This document shows positions 4,168 to 6,457 of a DNA stretch of 6,457 bases, piece after piece (positions within the stretch are counted from its first letter, which is position 1; each line of letters opens with the position of its first letter). The stretch is from an archaeon UBA168. GTDB lineage: Archaea > Thermoproteota > Thermoprotei_A > Marsarchaeales > UBA168. The DNA is taken from positions 1 through 6,457 of the forward strand of contig DAYW01000042.1 in NCBI GenBank assembly GCA_002507085.1. Reading direction: 5' to 3'. Below the pieces are notes generated by a model, which worked only from the letters and a program-made list of their open reading frames with translations, was not told the DNA's origin and made no database searches. The translations under genes were made by a program, and so were the position numbers.

Positions 4168-5436
4168 GGTCTTTATGGTATCCGCCACCTTGCCCACCCC
4201 AAGCACAAGGGCTCCAAGCCTCATGGTGGTGCTGTGCCTCTGGCTGGTCTTTAGCACCTCATTGAAAGCCCCGACCATCTTCTCCTCAAGCTTGGAGTTG
4301 ACTAGCGAGAGGTCCCAGCTCTCCCTGTGCAGGTTCTGCAACCACTCGAAGTAGCTCACGATCACCCCTCCTGAATTGGCAAGTATGTCCGGCACGACCA
4401 GCACGTTCTTTTCCCTTAGGACTTCGTCCGCATCAGTATCCGTGGGGCCATTCGCGCCCTCCACTATTATCTTCGCCTGAATGCCATCGGCGACCCTCTT
4501 GTTTATCTGCCCCTCAACGGCAGCGGGGATTATCACGTCGACCGGGAGGGAGAAGAGCTCAGCTGGCTCTATGACTTCTCCTCCTTCGTATCCCTTGAGC
4601 TCCCCGTGCTTCTCCTTGTGCTCAAGAGCTTTATCTGGGTCAATCCCCTGAGGCGAGTAGAGCGTCGTGCTGCTGTCGCTGACCGCAACTATCTTGGCGC
4701 CCATTTCCTTGCTCAATATGTGGGCGGCGTAATAGCCAACGTTTCCGAAGCCCTGCACGGCCACTGTGGCGCCCTGCAGCTTCAGCCCCTTGATGCGGGC
4801 CGCCTCTCTCGTGCATATGGATACTCCCCTTCCAGTGGCCTCGGTCCTGCCGTAGCTTCCCCCAACGGACAGGGGCTTTCCGGTCACCACCTCGGGGACG
4901 CTGTACCCCTTTATGGCAGAGTAGGTGTCCATTATCCAAGCCATGGTCTGCGGGCCGGTGTTCACATCTGGGGCAGGTATGTCCTTGTAGGGCCCTATCT
5001 CGTCTGCTATCATGGCAGCGTAGCGGCGCGTTAGCCTTTCCACCTCCCCGGCGCTCAGCTTCTTGGGATCCACCACGATCCCTCCCTTCGCCCCACCGTA
5101 GGGAAGGTCTGCAACTGCCGTCTTCCAAGTCATCCACATGGCGAGGGCCTTTACCTCATCCAGCGTGACCATCTGGTGGTACCTTATGCCTCCTTTGTAC
5201 GGGCCCCTGGCGTCGTTGTGCTGCACCCTGTAGCCCGTGAAGACCTCCAGCCTTCCATCATCCATCTTCACGGGTACCGAGACCTGTATGATCTTCTTTG
5301 GAACTGAAAGCATGTCCAATATCCACTGATCTATGTTTGCTATTTCCGACGCCAGCTTCAGTTGCTTTAGGGCTACCTCGTAGGGATTTTCGGCTTCAGC
5401 CTTAACCTCTTGGGATAACAACTTTACCCAATACAT
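4150..5436 (-). CDS. gdhA: NAD(P)-dependent glutamate dehydrogenase
   Basis: 428 residues, slightly longer than typical archaeal hexameric enzymes (about 415-425). It reversibly converts 2-oxoglutarate and ammonia to glutamate in the cytoplasm, linking carbon and nitrogen metabolism. ENPYEVALKQL (16-26) begins the conserved N-terminus. YKGGIRYH (80-87), the WK at 104-105 and LPYGGAKGGI (111-120, catalytic K117) form the glutamate site, and D157 in PAPDVNTGPQ is the second catalytic residue. GGSYGRTEATGRG (192-204) follows. GFGNVG (229-234) is the dinucleotide-binding loop. EGANGPT (326-332) and the NSGGVIVSYFEW segment (354-365) are well conserved. Coenzyme preference cannot be read reliably. 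The chosen ATG at 5436 lies only about 17 bp from the nearest TATA-like box, so an in-frame TTG at 5421 is a possible alternative start. The 3' end overlaps the convergent uncharacterised gene and runs into oligo-T tracts. Confidence 0.96.
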   Translation of the reverse strand: MYWVKLLSQEVKAEAENPYEVALKQLKLASEIANIDQWILDMLSVPKKIIQVSVPVKMDDGRLEVFTGYRVQHNDARGPYKGGIRYHQMVTLDEVKALAMWMTWKTAVADLPYGGAKGGIVVDPKKLSAGEVERLTRRYAAMIADEIGPYKDIPAPDVNTGPQTMAWIMDTYSAIKGYSVPEVVTGKPLSVGGSYGRTEATGRGVSICTREAARIKGLKLQGATVAVQGFGNVGYYAAHILSKEMGAKIVAVSDSSTTLYSPQGIDPDKALEHKEKHGELKGYEGGEVIEPAELFSLPVDVIIPAAVEGQINKRVADGIQAKIIVEGANGPTDTDADEVLREKNVLVVPDILANSGGVIVSYFEWLQNLHRESWDLSLVNSKLEEKMVGAFNEVLKTSQRHSTTMRLGALVLGVGKVADTIKTLGLFP

Positions 5437-5447
5437 ATGCGGCCGTG

Positions 5448-5457
5448 AAATTTAAGG
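5448..5457 (-). promoter_or_regulatory. TATA-like element upstream of glutamate dehydrogenase
   Basis: The minus strand reads CCTTAAATTT. With usual archaeal spacing, transcription would start near 5427, slightly inside the annotated frame, which raises the alternative TTG start at 5421. The near-symmetric TATATA at 5481-5488 could also drive this gene from further upstream, giving a leader of about 20 nt. Confidence 0.4.
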
Positions 5458-5480
5458 CGCTCGTGTTCTTCCCGAAACGG

Positions 5481-5488
5481 ATATATAC
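5481..5488 (+). promoter_or_regulatory. TATA box and likely BRE of the radical SAM gene
   Basis: ATATATAC is preceded by the purine-rich CGAAACGG (5473-5480), which fits a TFB recognition element. The TATA centre is 23.5 bp before the GTG at 5508, placing the transcript start at or next to the start codon. No Shine-Dalgarno sequence is present. Confidence 0.6.
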
Positions 5489-5507
5489 GGTGTCGCGGGA
5501 GTAGCAC

Positions 5508-6449
5508 GTGAACAGAAACCTGAGGTTGGTATCGGGATTTCTGCATGACTACTTCGGCGACAACGATCACCCACTATACGCCACCTTGAAGGTGAGCAAC
5601 AACTGCAACGACAGGTGCGACTTCTGCGATTTTTGGATGAACCAGGTGCCGGAGGAGAGCACTGAGACGTTGAAGAAGATAATCGACAACATATCAAAGG
5701 GAAGCGTGACGGTGCTGAGCTTCGAGGGGGGCGAACCCACGCTGAGGCCAGACCTCAAGGAGCTCCTCAAGTACGCCAAGGATAGATCATTCTACGTGAT
5801 GCTGACGACTAACGGCTTGCTCTTGGATAAGGTACCCATGGATGAGTACGCCGAGTACTTCGATTTCCTCCACCTTTCCATTGACGAAGAGCACAGGAAC
5901 ACATACCTCTTAGATAGGCTGAAGGACCTCAGAAAGAAGTACAAGGTCAACGTCCAGACCGTGGTCACCAAGAACAACATCGACAAGCTCGAGTACAAAG
6001 TACAAAAGGCTCACGAGGCCGGAGCCAAGATACTCGCGATGCCCGTGGTCTACTACCCCGGCTTGCCAGATCTGAGGCCTGACCCGGTGAAGCTTCACGA
6101 CGTCCTAGTGGATCTCAAGAAGAAGTACGGTGACACGCTTAACAACGGCCCAGCCGTAATAGAAACTCTTGTGCGTGGAAGGGTTTGCCGTTCCCTTTCC
6201 ATAATGGTGGAGCCCAACGGAGATCTGGTTTACCCCTGTCCGTTTATAGGTAAGAGCATAGGAAGCCTCGCTGAAACGCCATTGAACGAGCTCATGGCGA
6301 AAAAAGAGGCCAAGCTGGGCAGGGAGAGGATGAGACAGTGCAAGCTAAACTGCCCCCTCTACCTTCACGCCGAGACCTCCACCTTCTCCTCTCTGAGGGC
6401 GCTTTTGCCCTATGCCATGGGCATGGCGAAGTGGGCACTGCTGGATTGA
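5508..6449 (+). CDS. Radical SAM enzyme with SPASM/twitch-like C-terminal domain
   Basis: 313 residues. C33-x3-C37-x2-C40 is the signature that binds the SAM-cleaving 4Fe-4S cluster. FEGGEPTL (72-79) is the GGEP motif that contacts the SAM amino group, and LTTNGLLL (99-106) and LHLSID (121-126) are the following barrel strands. The C-terminal part has C227 RSLSIMVEPNGDLVYP C244, then a GSLAETPLNELM helix, then C278-x3-C282. This matches the twitch/half-SPASM layout, in which such cysteines bind an auxiliary 4Fe-4S cluster. The family includes peptide-modifying enzymes, PqqE/MoaA-type proteins and HpnH-like lipid enzymes; nothing here decides between them. No precursor peptide gene is visible upstream, and the window ends 8 bp downstream. 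The last 25 residues (LRALLPYAMGMAKWALLD) are hydrophobic to amphipathic and could bind a membrane. GTG is chosen as the start because a TATA box lies 23.5 bp ahead; no Shine-Dalgarno sequence is seen. Confidence 0.9.
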   Translation: MNRNLRLVSGFLHDYFGDNDHPLYATLKVSNNCNDRCDFCDFWMNQVPEESTETLKKIIDNISKGSVTVLSFEGGEPTLRPDLKELLKYAKDRSFYVMLTTNGLLLDKVPMDEYAEYFDFLHLSIDEEHRNTYLLDRLKDLRKKYKVNVQTVVTKNNIDKLEYKVQKAHEAGAKILAMPVVYYPGLPDLRPDPVKLHDVLVDLKKKYGDTLNNGPAVIETLVRGRVCRSLSIMVEPNGDLVYPCPFIGKSIGSLAETPLNELMAKKEAKLGRERMRQCKLNCPLYLHAETSTFSSLRALLPYAMGMAKWALLD

Positions 6450-6457
6450 TCTCTCTG

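Noticed and set aside
4606..5137. ORFs of 142 (plus) and 165 (minus) codons within glutamate dehydrogenase
   Set aside because: The conserved dehydrogenase frame covers the whole stretch. The others have low-complexity, Arg/Gly-rich translations typical of shadow frames in G/C-rich codons.
1..6457. CRISPR array, insertion sequence or integration site
   Set aside because: No direct repeats with regular spacing, no transposase or integrase-like frame and no terminal inverted repeats were seen.

Overview
The window looks like chromosomal DNA of an archaeon, probably a thermophile. Reasons: it carries a replication factor C large-subunit homologue and a pyruvoyl-dependent arginine decarboxylase; the methyltransferase resembles the small archaeal lysine methyltransferase (aKMT) group; AGG/AGA, AAG and ATA codons are frequent; and most first genes have an A/T-rich TATA-like box about 24-32 bp before the start codon with no Shine-Dalgarno sequence, the pattern of leaderless archaeal transcription. 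I lean towards a TACK-type lineage (Crenarchaeota, Thaumarchaeota or relatives), but the sequence alone does not settle this.

Layout, left to right: (1) a family 2 glycosyltransferase on the minus strand, whose C-terminus runs off the left edge (1-1130); (2) a 118-bp divergent promoter region with mirror-image TATA-like boxes; (3) a candidate 15-codon leader peptide (1205-1252) whose stop overlaps the GTG start of pyruvoyl-dependent arginine decarboxylase (1249-1728, plus); (4) a replication factor C large-subunit homologue on the minus strand (1725-2897), tail to tail with the decarboxylase and sharing a CTAG that supplies both stop codons; (5) a 192-bp divergent spacer with an inverted repeat and an A/T palindrome; (6) an aKMT-like methyltransferase (3090-3665, plus) overlapping by 77 nt an unrecognised 192-residue protein (3589-4167, plus); (7) glutamate dehydrogenase on the minus strand (4150-5436), overlapping that protein tail to tail by 18 nt; (8) a short divergent promoter region; (9) a radical SAM enzyme with a SPASM/twitch-like C-terminal cysteine set (5508-6449, plus).

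The genes do not form one pathway. They are compact, alternately oriented units: cell-surface glycosylation, agmatine/polyamine synthesis, sliding-clamp loading, protein methylation, ammonia/glutamate metabolism and an unassigned radical reaction. No mobile element, CRISPR array, tRNA or rRNA is visible. No gene-free stretch exceeds 300 bp. The observation most worth testing is the arrangement at 1156-1252: the decarboxylase has a strong Shine-Dalgarno sequence, as expected of an internal cistron, and the only thing ahead of it is a tiny ORF placed exactly where a leaderless first cistron should begin.
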